A stretch of 64,000 nt of DNA from Tsuneonella troitsensis. GTDB taxonomy: Bacteria > Pseudomonadota > Alphaproteobacteria > Sphingomonadales > Sphingomonadaceae. Positions 1-7,736 of this stretch are shown here, in pieces (within the stretch, counting starts at the first letter, position 1; the number at the start of each line of letters is the position of its first letter). The notes beneath the pieces were generated by a model. It did no database searches and was not told where the DNA came from. It worked only from the letters and a program-made list of their open reading frames with translations. The position numbers and the translations under genes were made by a program. The stretch is taken from NCBI RefSeq assembly GCF_001441535.1, contig NZ_LMAU01000002.1, forward strand, positions 1-64,000, given 5' to 3'.

Positions 1-45
1 GCGGACATTAGCCAGACTCCGCCAGCGACGGGCGGGATGCTGTTC

Positions 46-1038
46 TTATCGAGGCGGTGCCAGCTGGTGAAACTCCACTAAAAAGCCGAAGTCCGCGGTC
101 GTCGGAGCCGCAAAGGAATCGCCTAGCAGTCCCTGATAACGTTTCATCTCTCGGCCATAGCCCCATTCGGAAATTCGGCGAGCTTGGCCGACGTCGGTTA
201 CGGCAATGCTGATTCCGTAAATGTGAGGCCCTCTTTCCTTGAGGGCGTCAGCGGCAGGACCTGGGCCTAATGGTTCGAGAGCGAGAATTGTCTCGCCGCC
301 TGAATCGAAACGTAAGCCGCGCAGGCCCTGCTCTGGCAGGCTGACCTCTCCGGTCCGCTTGAAGCCCATGCGAGAAAGCCGGTCGCTTGTGACCTTGGCA
401 TTGGCGTCGAGAAGCCAAACTGCCGAGATTCGTTGCGCCGTGTTCGGGTGTCGTCTGAAAACAATCTGGTCAGCTTGATCGACTGGTGCCGATGCTCCCG
501 GCGCATATTTTATGAAAAACAGATCAGCTCCGGCCAACGGCGGTGATTTGAACCCTACCGTCCTCCACATGCTCTCGCGTGGCGGCTGCGGTCCATCGCC
601 ATCAGGATCGTAAGTCATCGGCGAGCTTGGGGCGAGGTCCCAGCCCTCTCTCTCAAGTTGGCGCTCCACTCCGTCGACATCGTTCGCTTCCAACGCAAAC
701 ATGTTTGACATCGCGCCGCGCTCGGTCGCTGCATAATGCTTCCGCACCTCGTCGGTCAGTTGGACTTCGGGACGCGTGAAATACAGCAACTCTAAGTAGG
801 ACCTATCGGCAAACGGGATAATCCGGTTGGCGACACCGTCGCCGAAATCACCGCCCGGCCGCACCTGAAAGCCCAGCTTCACTGCCATGACCGACGTGAT
901 CTGGTCGATGTTGCGAGACCAGATGAGAACATGGTCGAGTCCGCCCACGGAACCATGGTGTGCGGAGGATGCAGCACTCGTGACCGGAAGGTATAGCATG
1001 GCTGTGGCAATCGCCAAGCTAAGTGACTGGATTCTCAT
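46..1038 (-). CDS. Exported VOC (glyoxalase-like) protein
   Basis: A 330-residue protein with a clear signal peptide (residues 1-23, cleavage near TSAASSA), so it should be exported. The segment from about residue 33 (GGLDHVLIWSRN) to 110 looks like a glyoxalase-like/VOC domain, and a second, weaker VOC-like half follows up to residue 325 (start near HIYGISIAVTD). The VOC fold covers metal-dependent lyases, dioxygenases and binding proteins; the substrate cannot be read here. The start is preceded by GGGGAGA at good spacing. Base composition is lower in GC than in the genes from 2.1 kb onward, which could mean transfer. No operon partner is visible. Confidence 0.75.
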   Translation of the reverse strand: MRIQSLSLAIATAMLYLPVTSAASSAHHGSVGGLDHVLIWSRNIDQITSVMAVKLGFQVRPGGDFGDGVANRIIPFADRSYLELLYFTRPEVQLTDEVRKHYAATERGAMSNMFALEANDVDGVERQLEREGWDLAPSSPMTYDPDGDGPQPPRESMWRTVGFKSPPLAGADLFFIKYAPGASAPVDQADQIVFRRHPNTAQRISAVWLLDANAKVTSDRLSRMGFKRTGEVSLPEQGLRGLRFDSGGETILALEPLGPGPAADALKERGPHIYGISIAVTDVGQARRISEWGYGREMKRYQGLLGDSFAAPTTADFGFLVEFHQLAPPR

Positions 1039-1353
1039 GCCGCGATCTCCCCAACTGACTCCGGAGCTTGTTGCACCGGTAATTCCCCGTGGTGCAACCG
1101 CAGCTCTTTCCTAGAGCAGGAAGCGCCCGATCAGATGCTACGCGCTCTTTCTGTGCCGCTCAATGTCAGCTTTCCACCCCAAGATCGCACGCTAAGCTAG
1201 CTCGTTTGCTGGCTGAAAGCCGATCGACAGCTATCGCCAAGGTCAGCCCCAGAGCGGACCAGCGGGTAACGACCCCATCACGGACATTCGCAGGCCTACT
1301 AACAATCGGCTGCTGTTCGGGTTACACAGGTCGGCGTTCTTGTGGAGGTCGCG
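1039..1353. other. Intergenic region between divergent genes, no gene seen
   Basis: About 315 bases separate the divergently read VOC and PPOX-fold genes. I see no convincing coding frame, RNA gene or terminator. Both gene starts have good ribosome binding sites (GGGGAGA for the left gene and GGAGG at 1344-1348 for the right), so the region presumably holds two divergent promoters, but no confident -35/-10 pair can be named. Confidence 0.5.
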
Positions 1354-1947
1354 ATGAGCTTGAGACGACGTGACGTTGTTTTTGGTGCCTCGGCAGCGGC
1401 ATTAGGGAGCCTTCTCGCGGCAGGATCTGCAAGGGGGCTAGTCACACAAGTAGCCTCCGACGACCTCTATCGAGTCGATGATCCGGCGACGATCATAGCC
1501 GCCGCTCGCGAGATCATGAAGGAAGACTGGGTTGGGGTTCTAATCACCATCGACGAGAGCGGCATGCCGCGCGCCCGACCCGTCGGGGTGGGCGAGCCAA
1601 CTGACGACTGGAGCCTTTGGATTGCAACGCGTCGCGGGAGCCGGAAGACGAAGCAAATCGCTGCAAATCCAAAGGCCGCGCTCCACTTCGGCTTCGACGA
1701 CATCCCGAATGGTCACAAGAACAGCTACTATGCCAGCTTCATGGGCGTGGCGTCCGTCCATACGGATCAGGAGACTATCTCGGCCCATGGTCCAGCAAAA
1801 GAATATAGGGCGCAGTGGCCGGACTATCCGAACGACCTTGCGCTTATTCGTTTTAGGCCCAACCGGCTCGAAGTGATGGGCAAAGGTGTGAAGCCCAGCC
1901 AAGCACTATGGCAGCCGCAAGCGGCGGCGCTGCCCCCGAAGGCCTAG
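1354..1947 (+). CDS. Tat-exported pyridoxamine 5'-phosphate oxidase-fold protein
   Basis: A 197-residue protein whose N-terminus (SLRRRDVVFGAS, followed by an Ala/Gly/Leu stretch) looks like a twin-arginine signal, implying export of a folded, cofactor-loaded protein. Residues from about 45 to 190 resemble the split-barrel FMN-binding PPOX/general-stress-protein-26 family (LITIDESGMPRARPVG, then a WIATRRGSRKTKQI segment). Members bind flavin or F420 and reduce or store small molecules; the substrate here is unknown. The ATG at 1354 is chosen over an upstream GTG because GGAGG ends 5 bases before it. GC content is lower than the surrounding chromosome. Confidence 0.75.
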   Translation: MSLRRRDVVFGASAAALGSLLAAGSARGLVTQVASDDLYRVDDPATIIAAAREIMKEDWVGVLITIDESGMPRARPVGVGEPTDDWSLWIATRRGSRKTKQIAANPKAALHFGFDDIPNGHKNSYYASFMGVASVHTDQETISAHGPAKEYRAQWPDYPNDLALIRFRPNRLEVMGKGVKPSQALWQPQAAALPPKA

Positions 1948-2125
1948 GTCCGCTTTCCACCCTCATTGCAGACATACATCGGCGTTTTCCCGTAGCCCGA
2001 ATGCGGAATTTTGCGAACGACCGAAACTGCGACCACACCCTTTGATTTCTGTGGCTTGCTTTCTGTGTCGCAACATTGGCTAAGCTTAGGATGGAAGACG
2101 TCGAAAAGCTTTTCGGGAGACATTG

Positions 2126-2626
2126 ATGCGCGCGATTTGGGTCTGGCCGCTTGCCTTGCTGGCCGCGGGATGCGGACAGGATGAGCCGAGTGCGGCCGAG
2201 CGGCAGCGCATGGAGGAGGCCGATATCGCGGCGGTCAAGGCCGCGCAGGAGCCGCCGCCCGCGCCGGTGACGCCGGAGAAAATCCTCTACCCCGACATCG
2301 AGCGCTACGAGTTGTCCGGCGCCGGTTGCAACTTCGCACCCGAAGGCAGCATGGCCGCGATCGCGCTCGCCCAGCCGGCGCGGGGCTACATGAAGATCGA
2401 CGGCGAACTCGAATCGTTCGCGCCCGATATCGGCAGCGGCGACCTGCCACTGGGAGCCAAGGGGAAATACACCGCCGGCGAATGGTCGTTCATGCTGGAC
2501 CTGGCCGAGGTAGAGGGAAGCCAGTCCGGTTCCGAGACGGTCAATTTTCCCGCGCGGTTCATCCTGCGCAACCAGCGCGACCAGATCGTCTATCAGGCGA
2601 GCGGCGTCGCCCAATGCGGCAGTTGA
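2126..2626 (+). CDS. Predicted lipoprotein of unknown function
   Basis: A 166-residue protein with a short hydrophobic N-terminus ending in a lipobox (LLAAGC), so the mature protein should begin at that cysteine and be membrane anchored. A charged, proline-rich linker (EPPPAPVTPEK) follows, then a small globular domain with two further cysteines (SGAGCNF and VAQCGS) that could form a disulfide. I recognise no named family. The ATG at 2126 is preferred to the TTG at 2123, with GGGAGA just upstream. The gene ends inside a 14-bp tandem duplication and faces the convergent MaoC gene. Confidence 0.7.
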   Translation: MRAIWVWPLALLAAGCGQDEPSAAERQRMEEADIAAVKAAQEPPPAPVTPEKILYPDIERYELSGAGCNFAPEGSMAAIALAQPARGYMKIDGELESFAPDIGSGDLPLGAKGKYTAGEWSFMLDLAEVEGSQSGSETVNFPARFILRNQRDQIVYQASGVAQCGS

Positions 2627-2643
2627 TGCGCGGCAGTTGACGC
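2616..2643. repeat. Tandem 14-bp duplication over a stop codon
   Basis: Two adjacent copies of GCGGCAGTTGATGC (2616-2629) and GCGGCAGTTGACGC (2630-2643), identical at 13 of 14 positions. The first copy contains the TGA stop of the lipoprotein gene, so the second copy places a second in-line GTTGA just past it. It looks like a small slippage duplication. Confidence 0.8.
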
Positions 2644-2647
2644 GCGC

Positions 2648-3112
2648 CTAGTCCTCAATCGGCGCGCTGGGGTCGCGGACCTTGATCAGGCCGTTCGAGA
2701 CCATTTCCAAGACGGGCTCGTCGTTCTGGTTGAAGACGGTGGCCTGAGACTTGAAAATGCCCATGTCGGGCCGCGACTGGCTGCGGCGCTTTTCCAGCAC
2801 GGTCGTTTCCACCCGCAAGGTGTCGCCGGGAAATACCGGCTTCTTCCAGCGCAGGTTGTCGATCCCCGGTGAACCGAGGCCGGCCTGCCGGTTGTTCTGC
2901 ATGTTCTCGACCATCATCGCCATCGTCATCGCACAGGTGTGCCAGCCGCTTGCCGACAGGCGCCCGAAGTGGGTCTTGGCCGCAGCCTCCTCGTCGAGAT
3001 GAAACGACTGGGGATCGAACTTGCGGGCGAAGTCGAGCACCTCCTCGCGGGTCACCTCGTAGTGGCCGAACTTCGACGTCCGGCCGATCTCAATGTCCTC
3101 GAAATACTGCAC
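2648..3112 (-). CDS. MaoC-like (R)-specific enoyl-CoA hydratase/dehydratase
   Basis: A 154-residue hot-dog-fold protein of the MaoC family, which hydrates enoyl-CoA thioesters. The family signature lies around residues 25-50: FARKFDPQSFHLDEEAA matches the usual Asp/His hydratase pattern, and the segment TLRVETTVLEKRRSQSRPDMG is typical of the family's second half. The start is a GTG at 3112 with GGGAGA 8 bases upstream; longer in-frame readings run into the preceding gene. It begins 4 bases after the stop of the His/Met-rich barrel gene, so it may be the last gene of the MerR-controlled operon, although its activity has no obvious link to metal handling. Confidence 0.85.
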   Translation of the reverse strand: MQYFEDIEIGRTSKFGHYEVTREEVLDFARKFDPQSFHLDEEAAAKTHFGRLSASGWHTCAMTMAMMVENMQNNRQAGLGSPGIDNLRWKKPVFPGDTLRVETTVLEKRRSQSRPDMGIFKSQATVFNQNDEPVLEMVSNGLIKVRDPSAPIED

Positions 3113-3116
3113 GCAG

Positions 3117-4511
3117 TTAATCTCCCAGGCTGAATCGGGCGAACAGCGTGTAGCTGAAAGGCGACTTTCCGTAATAGGAATCGAGCACGGAAGGCTTGGC
3201 ATAAGTCGCGACCGTGCTGCCAAGCGCCAGGTTCAACGGGCCGAGCGGCACACGGAAGGCATAGCCGGCCTGAAACTTCGTCACCCGGAACGGCATGTCG
3301 TGCAGCGGATCGCTGTGATCGGGGAAGAACTCCGCATTCTTCACGTTCTCGACCCGCCCGAACAGAGTGTGCCGGTCGGTCAGGTCCCAGTTCACCTCGC
3401 CCAGCCAGGCGGTGTAGGTATCTCCGGGCACGATATTCTTGGCGCTGAATGCGGCCATCGCACTGAGGCCCTTGCCGTCGTTGTAGTGCACCGAAGCGGT
3501 CGTACGGTGTTCGTCATCCCCCGGGTGGATCGCCTCGGGCTCCTCGATCTCGGCATAGCTGGCCTGGAGCAGCCATGCCGGCGAGGGTGCGAAGCTGGCG
3601 CGGACCGCCCACGAATCGAGCTTCGGCGTCTCGATGTTCCAGCGGAATTCGTCCGGCTCTCGGCCACGGAACGCGCTCGCCTCTAGCTGCCACTTCGGGG
3701 CGCTCACCCCGGCCGTCACGACGCCATACGTGATGTGCGTCGAATCGAACCAGTGGTGCGTGATCGGCGCCTCGGGATTATACCGCGCGCTTGCGCGGTG
3801 CATGAAGCCGCTCGGCCCGATCGACGGTTCGCCCACCGGCCCGCCGTACAGAAACGCGGTGGTGCCTTCCGCGATGTCGAGATCGATCCGGCCCGCCAGT
3901 TCCATGAACAGGTCGTGCGGATGCTGCCGATCGACCAGCGGCTCGCCATAGGCGACCTCGCCCGTGGCGAAGAGGTTGGGGTAGCCGTCGTGGCGCATGG
4001 CGGGTTCGAGGCTCATCATCGTGCGTGCCATCCAGCGCCCGCCTTCGAAGCTGCCTGCCACGGTCGCCATGCCCATCGACTGGACATAGAACTTGTCGTC
4101 CCCCCGCGGGCCGCCCTGGTCGGTATAGATCGGCCACACGAAACCGTGGAGCATCAGGCTGGTGTCGCCGCCCAGATCGACGATTGCGCCGTGGTTCATC
4201 GTTTCGTTGGCAGGGAGCCGCGCGGTGCCCGAGCCTTCGCCCGCGTGAGCGCCTTCATGACCCATCGCCGCATGATCCATCCCCTCGTGACCCATCGAGG
4301 CGTGGTTCATGCCGGCGTGATCCATCGTCGAATGGTCCATTTGCGAGTGGTCCATTTTCGAATGATCGACCGGTGCCTGCGCGGGAGCCGGGGTCGGGGC
4401 GGGCGTTGCGGCATGGTCGGCGCCGTGGCCGGCGTGCTGTGCAGCGGCGGGCGTCGCGACCGCGATCAGTGCGGTGCCGGCGAGGAATCGGAAAGTCATG
4501 AGGAGTTTCAC
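3117..4511 (-). CDS. His/Met-rich metal-binding predicted outer-membrane protein
   Basis: A 464-residue exported protein: signal peptide at 1-24 (cleavage after ATPAAA), then at about residues 49-90 a low-complexity stretch built from repeated MDHS/MDHA/MGHE units, the kind of Met-His motif that binds Cu(I)/Cu(II) in CopB/PcoB-type proteins. The rest (about 105-464) has alternating hydrophobic and aromatic strands and ends in LFARFSLGD, consistent with an outer-membrane beta-barrel, but does not look like the CopB barrel itself. It sits 10 bases after the Grx-MauE gene behind a MerR-type promoter. Metal binding is inferred from composition; the true ligand and any transport role are unknown. 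Confidence 0.7.
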   Translation of the reverse strand: MKLLMTFRFLAGTALIAVATPAAAQHAGHGADHAATPAPTPAPAQAPVDHSKMDHSQMDHSTMDHAGMNHASMGHEGMDHAAMGHEGAHAGEGSGTARLPANETMNHGAIVDLGGDTSLMLHGFVWPIYTDQGGPRGDDKFYVQSMGMATVAGSFEGGRWMARTMMSLEPAMRHDGYPNLFATGEVAYGEPLVDRQHPHDLFMELAGRIDLDIAEGTTAFLYGGPVGEPSIGPSGFMHRASARYNPEAPITHHWFDSTHITYGVVTAGVSAPKWQLEASAFRGREPDEFRWNIETPKLDSWAVRASFAPSPAWLLQASYAEIEEPEAIHPGDDEHRTTASVHYNDGKGLSAMAAFSAKNIVPGDTYTAWLGEVNWDLTDRHTLFGRVENVKNAEFFPDHSDPLHDMPFRVTKFQAGYAFRVPLGPLNLALGSTVATYAKPSVLDSYYGKSPFSYTLFARFSLGD

Positions 4512-4521
4512 CCGTTCGAGG

Positions 4522-5271
4522 TCAGTGGTTGAAGATCATCCAGATCGCCATGGCGATCATCGCGAGGTTTTCCGTGAGCGAGACGAAGCCGAGCGGCACG
4601 TTGCTCGATCCTCCCACGCAAGCGCACTTGATGTCGCGCTTCTGGATATAGACGGCGTAAAACACGCTCGCCGCGCCGATGGTGCCGATCGTAAGGGCCA
4701 CCGGGATCGAGAGCCAGTCGAGCGCGCGAGCGGCCATCAGCGCACCCGCTCCGAACTCGAGGAACGGGTAGAGGTAGCTGTAGGGCACCCAGCGTCGCGC
4801 CAGCAGGTCGTATCCCAGGAACATCGACGAAAACTTCTCGATGTCCTGCAGTTTGAGCATCGCGAGGATCACCATCGCGAAGCTGACGAACCATTCGCCC
4901 GCGCGCACCGTGAAGGGCGTGCCGTAAACGGCGAAGCTCACCGCCAGGGCGAGCGCTGCGGCGGCGGCGAAGACCGCGATGACCGGGACGTAGCTGGTCG
5001 AGCCGGGTGCGGGGAGGGGTTTGCCGAAGAACGCCCGCAAGTCGGTGTAACCGCCGATCCGCTTGCCATCGATGAAGGTCTGGGGAGTGGTGTCGACACC
5101 ATGCTCGCGCTTGAATGCGTCGGTTTCCTCGCGCGTTTTGAGCCAGCGGTCGTCAACCGAATAGCCCTGCCTCTCCAGCAGCCATTTCGACTTGATGCCG
5201 TATGGGCAGACGTGATCGGGCATGACCATACGTGCCAGGATCGCGGTCTTCGCGGGGTTTGAATCACTCAT
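4522..5271 (-). CDS. Glutaredoxin-MauE/DoxX-like membrane fusion protein
   Basis: A 249-residue two-part protein. Residues about 8-75 form a glutaredoxin-like domain with a monothiol-type active site CPYG and a cis-proline turn (TTPQTFIDGKRIGGYTDL). Residues about 80-249 hold four or more membrane helices resembling the MauE/DoxX redox family, with a CAC motif (KCACVGG) near the end of the third quarter. The fusion suggests thiol electrons passed between cytoplasm and membrane or periplasm. The ATG at 5271 is chosen because the MerR-type -10 element lies at 5281-5286, which makes an upstream start impossible and predicts an almost leaderless message. It heads the operon containing the His/Met-rich protein. 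Confidence 0.75.
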   Translation of the reverse strand: MSDSNPAKTAILARMVMPDHVCPYGIKSKWLLERQGYSVDDRWLKTREETDAFKREHGVDTTPQTFIDGKRIGGYTDLRAFFGKPLPAPGSTSYVPVIAVFAAAAALALAVSFAVYGTPFTVRAGEWFVSFAMVILAMLKLQDIEKFSSMFLGYDLLARRWVPYSYLYPFLEFGAGALMAARALDWLSIPVALTIGTIGAASVFYAVYIQKRDIKCACVGGSSNVPLGFVSLTENLAMIAMAIWMIFNH

Positions 5272-5280
5272 GATTCGGGC

Positions 5281-5311
5281 GTATACCCTCCGTACCATGG
5301 TACGGAGTCAA
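5281..5311 (-). promoter_or_regulatory. MerR-type promoter with 20-bp perfect palindrome
   Basis: Reading the minus strand, TTGACT (5306-5311) and GTATAC (5281-5286) are separated by 19 bases, the over-long spacing typical of MerR-activated promoters. Within the spacer lies a perfect palindrome, CTCCGTACCATGGTACGGAG (5288-5307). The divergent merR-like gene starts at 5316, and the palindrome's GGAG (5304-5307) sits 8 bases before that start, so it can also serve as its ribosome binding site. The promoter drives the Grx-MauE gene at 5271. Confidence 0.88.
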
Positions 5312-5315
5312 GCGA

Positions 5316-5702
5316 ATGCCGGCGATGCGTATATCCGATCTGGCCAAGGCGGGCGGGGTGGGGGTGGAAACGGTACGCTTCTACCAGCGTAAAGGACTAC
5401 TGGCCGCGCCCTCGGGCGACGCACCCGCGGGCCGGCATTATGGCGACGACGACGCGCGCAGGCTCCGCTTCGTCCGCAAGGCGCAAGCTGCTGGATTCAC
5501 CCTGACCCAGATCGCAGAACTGATCGATCTCGATCGGTCCGACGATCGCGCGCGGGCCCGCGAAATGGCGCGCGATCGGGTCGCCGCGCTGGACGCGGAG
5601 ATCGCCCGGTTGGAGGATGCCCGTCGATCGCTCGCGAAGCTGGCCCGCGATTGCGCCCACGGCAAGGCGGGTTCATGCCCGATCCTTGCCGCTCTCGACT
5701 AG
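5316..5702 (+). CDS. MerR-family metal- or stress-responsive regulator
   Basis: A 128-residue MerR-family activator with the N-terminal winged helix (MRISDLAKAGGVGVETVRFYQRKGLL), a dimerisation helix around 75-110 and a C-terminal effector loop CAHGKAGSCPILAAL. That tail resembles the one in mercuric MerR, whose last two cysteines bind Hg(II), but here the cysteines are separated by seven residues and no cysteine is present at the position expected from the other subunit at the start of the dimerisation helix. Its inducer is therefore uncertain. It should twist the adjacent 19-bp-spacer promoter to switch on the Grx-MauE operon. An internal ATG at 5325 is an alternative start. Confidence 0.88.
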   Translation: MPAMRISDLAKAGGVGVETVRFYQRKGLLAAPSGDAPAGRHYGDDDARRLRFVRKAQAAGFTLTQIAELIDLDRSDDRARAREMARDRVAALDAEIARLEDARRSLAKLARDCAHGKAGSCPILAALD

Positions 5703-6499
5703 AGGTGCGGCTTGAGGTCGCCCTTCTGGATGTCGGGGATGATGCGGTAGCGCGCGGTGATCAGACTGAATACGCCGAACAGGATCAGGCCGACGGCGAC
5801 CAGCGGATAGACCACGCCGTTGTCGCTTAGCGCGACGAGCGCTTCGCCCAGTCCCTTGACCTCGCTCGATTGCGAGAACCATGCCGCCTTCACCAGCGAC
5901 CATCCGATGAGCAGGAACACCACCGCCCGCGCGGCGTGGCCTGCGCGACCAATCTGGCAAACGTGGGCCGGCGCGCCGCCGCCGATGTGCTTCATGAAGC
6001 TGAGCGTGTAGGCTGATTTCGCCTGCATCGCTGCGCCGATCAGGAAGCCGATCCCGACAATTCCGAGCAGGACGGGGCCCATGTCCCAAGTCAGCAAGCT
6101 GCCGGCGGTTTCCTGGCCGCCCCCGGTCGCCTGAGACGATTGCTGCTTGTCGCCGGTGGCGAACTGGTAAGCTGTGTAAGCCAGCAGCAGGTGGGCGATG
6201 CCGCTTGCCGCCGACCCGATGCGCTTGGCCTTGCCCTTCGCATCGTCGCCGTGGTTTTCGATATCGGTCGCCGCGTCGATGAACTTGAAGGCGGCATAGG
6301 CGAGCAGGCCGATCGCGACGAGATAGAGCATCGGCGTGCCCAGCGGCACGTCCTGGATCAGATCGAAGACCGCGGCCTGTCCATCCTGCGCCTTGCCAGC
6401 GGTCGACAGCGCCAGATAACCCAGCAGAATATAGACGAGGCCGCGTGCAGCGTACCCCAGGCGCACGAACCAGCTGAACTTTTCGGACTTGTCGACCAT
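5699..6499 (-). CDS. DUF1206 membrane protein
   Basis: A 266-residue integral membrane protein with six predicted helices arranged as three repeats of about 80 residues, each opening with a conserved R-x-G-Y/R-A-A/G-R-G motif (VRLGYAARGLVYILLG, then IGSAASGIAHLLLAY, then IGRAGHAARAVVFLL). This layout is that of the DUF1206 family, whose function is not established. Its stop overlaps the convergent merR-like gene's stop in a shared CTAG. There is no sign that it belongs to the MerR regulon. Confidence 0.85.
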   Translation of the reverse strand: MVDKSEKFSWFVRLGYAARGLVYILLGYLALSTAGKAQDGQAAVFDLIQDVPLGTPMLYLVAIGLLAYAAFKFIDAATDIENHGDDAKGKAKRIGSAASGIAHLLLAYTAYQFATGDKQQSSQATGGGQETAGSLLTWDMGPVLLGIVGIGFLIGAAMQAKSAYTLSFMKHIGGGAPAHVCQIGRAGHAARAVVFLLIGWSLVKAAWFSQSSEVKGLGEALVALSDNGVVYPLVAVGLILFGVFSLITARYRIIPDIQKGDLKPHL

Positions 6500-6550
6500 C
6501 GCGGCATTACTCCCTTTGGCGCTGCAACGGGCGGGACTGCGATTGGTGCC

Positions 6551-7651
6551 CTAGACGTTGAACTTGAACATCAGGACATCGCCGTCCTGGACGACGTATT
6601 CCTTGCCTTCCTGGCGCAGCTTGCCCGCTTCCTTGGCGCCGGACTCCCCGCCGAGCGCGACGAAATCGTCGAACGCGATGGTTTCTGCGCGAATGAAGCC
6701 GCGTTCGAAATCGGTATGGATCTCGCCCGCCGCCTGCGGTGCCTTTGCACCCGTCGGGAATGTCCAGGCGCGCGCTTCCTTGGGCCCGGCGGTGAAGAAC
6801 GTCTTCAGCCCGAGCAGCTTGTACCCGGCGCGGATCACCCGGCTGAGGCCGCTTTCGGTCAGGCCGAGCGCCTCGAGATATTCGCCGCGTTCTTCGACGG
6901 GCATGGAGACCAGCTCGCTCTCGATCGCGGCCGACACGACGACGGCCTCCGCACCCTCGGCCTGCGCCTTGGCGAACACCTGCGCGGTCAGCGCGTTGCC
7001 CTCGGCAGCGTCCTCCTCGGCCACGTTGCAGACGTAGAGAACCGGCTTGGCGGTCAGCAACTGCGCCTGCGCGAAGACACGGGCCTCGTCGTCGCCGTTT
7101 GGTTCGGTCAGCCGGGCGGGCTTGCCCTCGCGCAGCAGTTCGAGTGCCTGGCCGAGCACGCTGGCCATGACTTTGGCTTCCTTGTCTCCGCTCGTCGCGC
7201 GCTTGGCGGCGGCAGGGACCCGTTTCTCGAGGCTTTCGAGGTCGGACAGCATCAGCTCGGTCTCGACCACTTCTGCATCGGCGATGGGATCGACCTTGTT
7301 GGCGACGTGCTGGATGTCGTCGTCCTCGAAACAGCGCAACACGTGGACGATCGCGTCCACCTCGCGGATGTTGCCGAGGAACTGGTTGCCGAGCCCTTCG
7401 CCCTTGCTCGCGCCCTTCACGAGCCCCGCGATGTCGACGAAGGCCAGCTGCGTCGGCACGATCTTCGCGCTGCCGGCGATGCGGGCGATCTGATCGAGCC
7501 GCTCGTCCGGCACGGCGACCTGACCGACGTTCGGCTCGATCGTGCAGAACGGATAGTTCGCGGCCTGTGCGGCCTGCGTTTCGGTAAGGGCATTGAAGAG
7601 AGTCGACTTGCCGACATTGGGCAGCCCGACGATTCCACAGCGGAATCCCAT
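6551..7651 (-). CDS. ychF: YchF/OLA1-family ATPase
   Basis: A 366-residue Obg-related P-loop protein of the usual YchF length. The G1 loop GLPNVGKST, the G3 region FVDIAGLVKGAS and an altered G4 segment (YVCNVAEED instead of NKxD) are visible; the altered G4 explains why this family prefers ATP to GTP. The C-terminal TGS domain ends YVVQDGDVLMFKFNV. YchF proteins bind ribosomes and take part in oxidative-stress control and translation quality. It is a single gene followed by an SDR gene on the same strand upstream of it, with no overlap. Confidence 0.97.
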   Translation of the reverse strand: MGFRCGIVGLPNVGKSTLFNALTETQAAQAANYPFCTIEPNVGQVAVPDERLDQIARIAGSAKIVPTQLAFVDIAGLVKGASKGEGLGNQFLGNIREVDAIVHVLRCFEDDDIQHVANKVDPIADAEVVETELMLSDLESLEKRVPAAAKRATSGDKEAKVMASVLGQALELLREGKPARLTEPNGDDEARVFAQAQLLTAKPVLYVCNVAEEDAAEGNALTAQVFAKAQAEGAEAVVVSAAIESELVSMPVEERGEYLEALGLTESGLSRVIRAGYKLLGLKTFFTAGPKEARAWTFPTGAKAPQAAGEIHTDFERGFIRAETIAFDDFVALGGESGAKEAGKLRQEGKEYVVQDGDVLMFKFNV

Positions 7652-7736
7652 CGTGATTACGTCCTTGTGCAGGGTTCGGCGCGCGCCTTAGCCGCGCGAG
7701 GGACGCGGCGCCACCCCCGCGACATGGATCGCCGCC

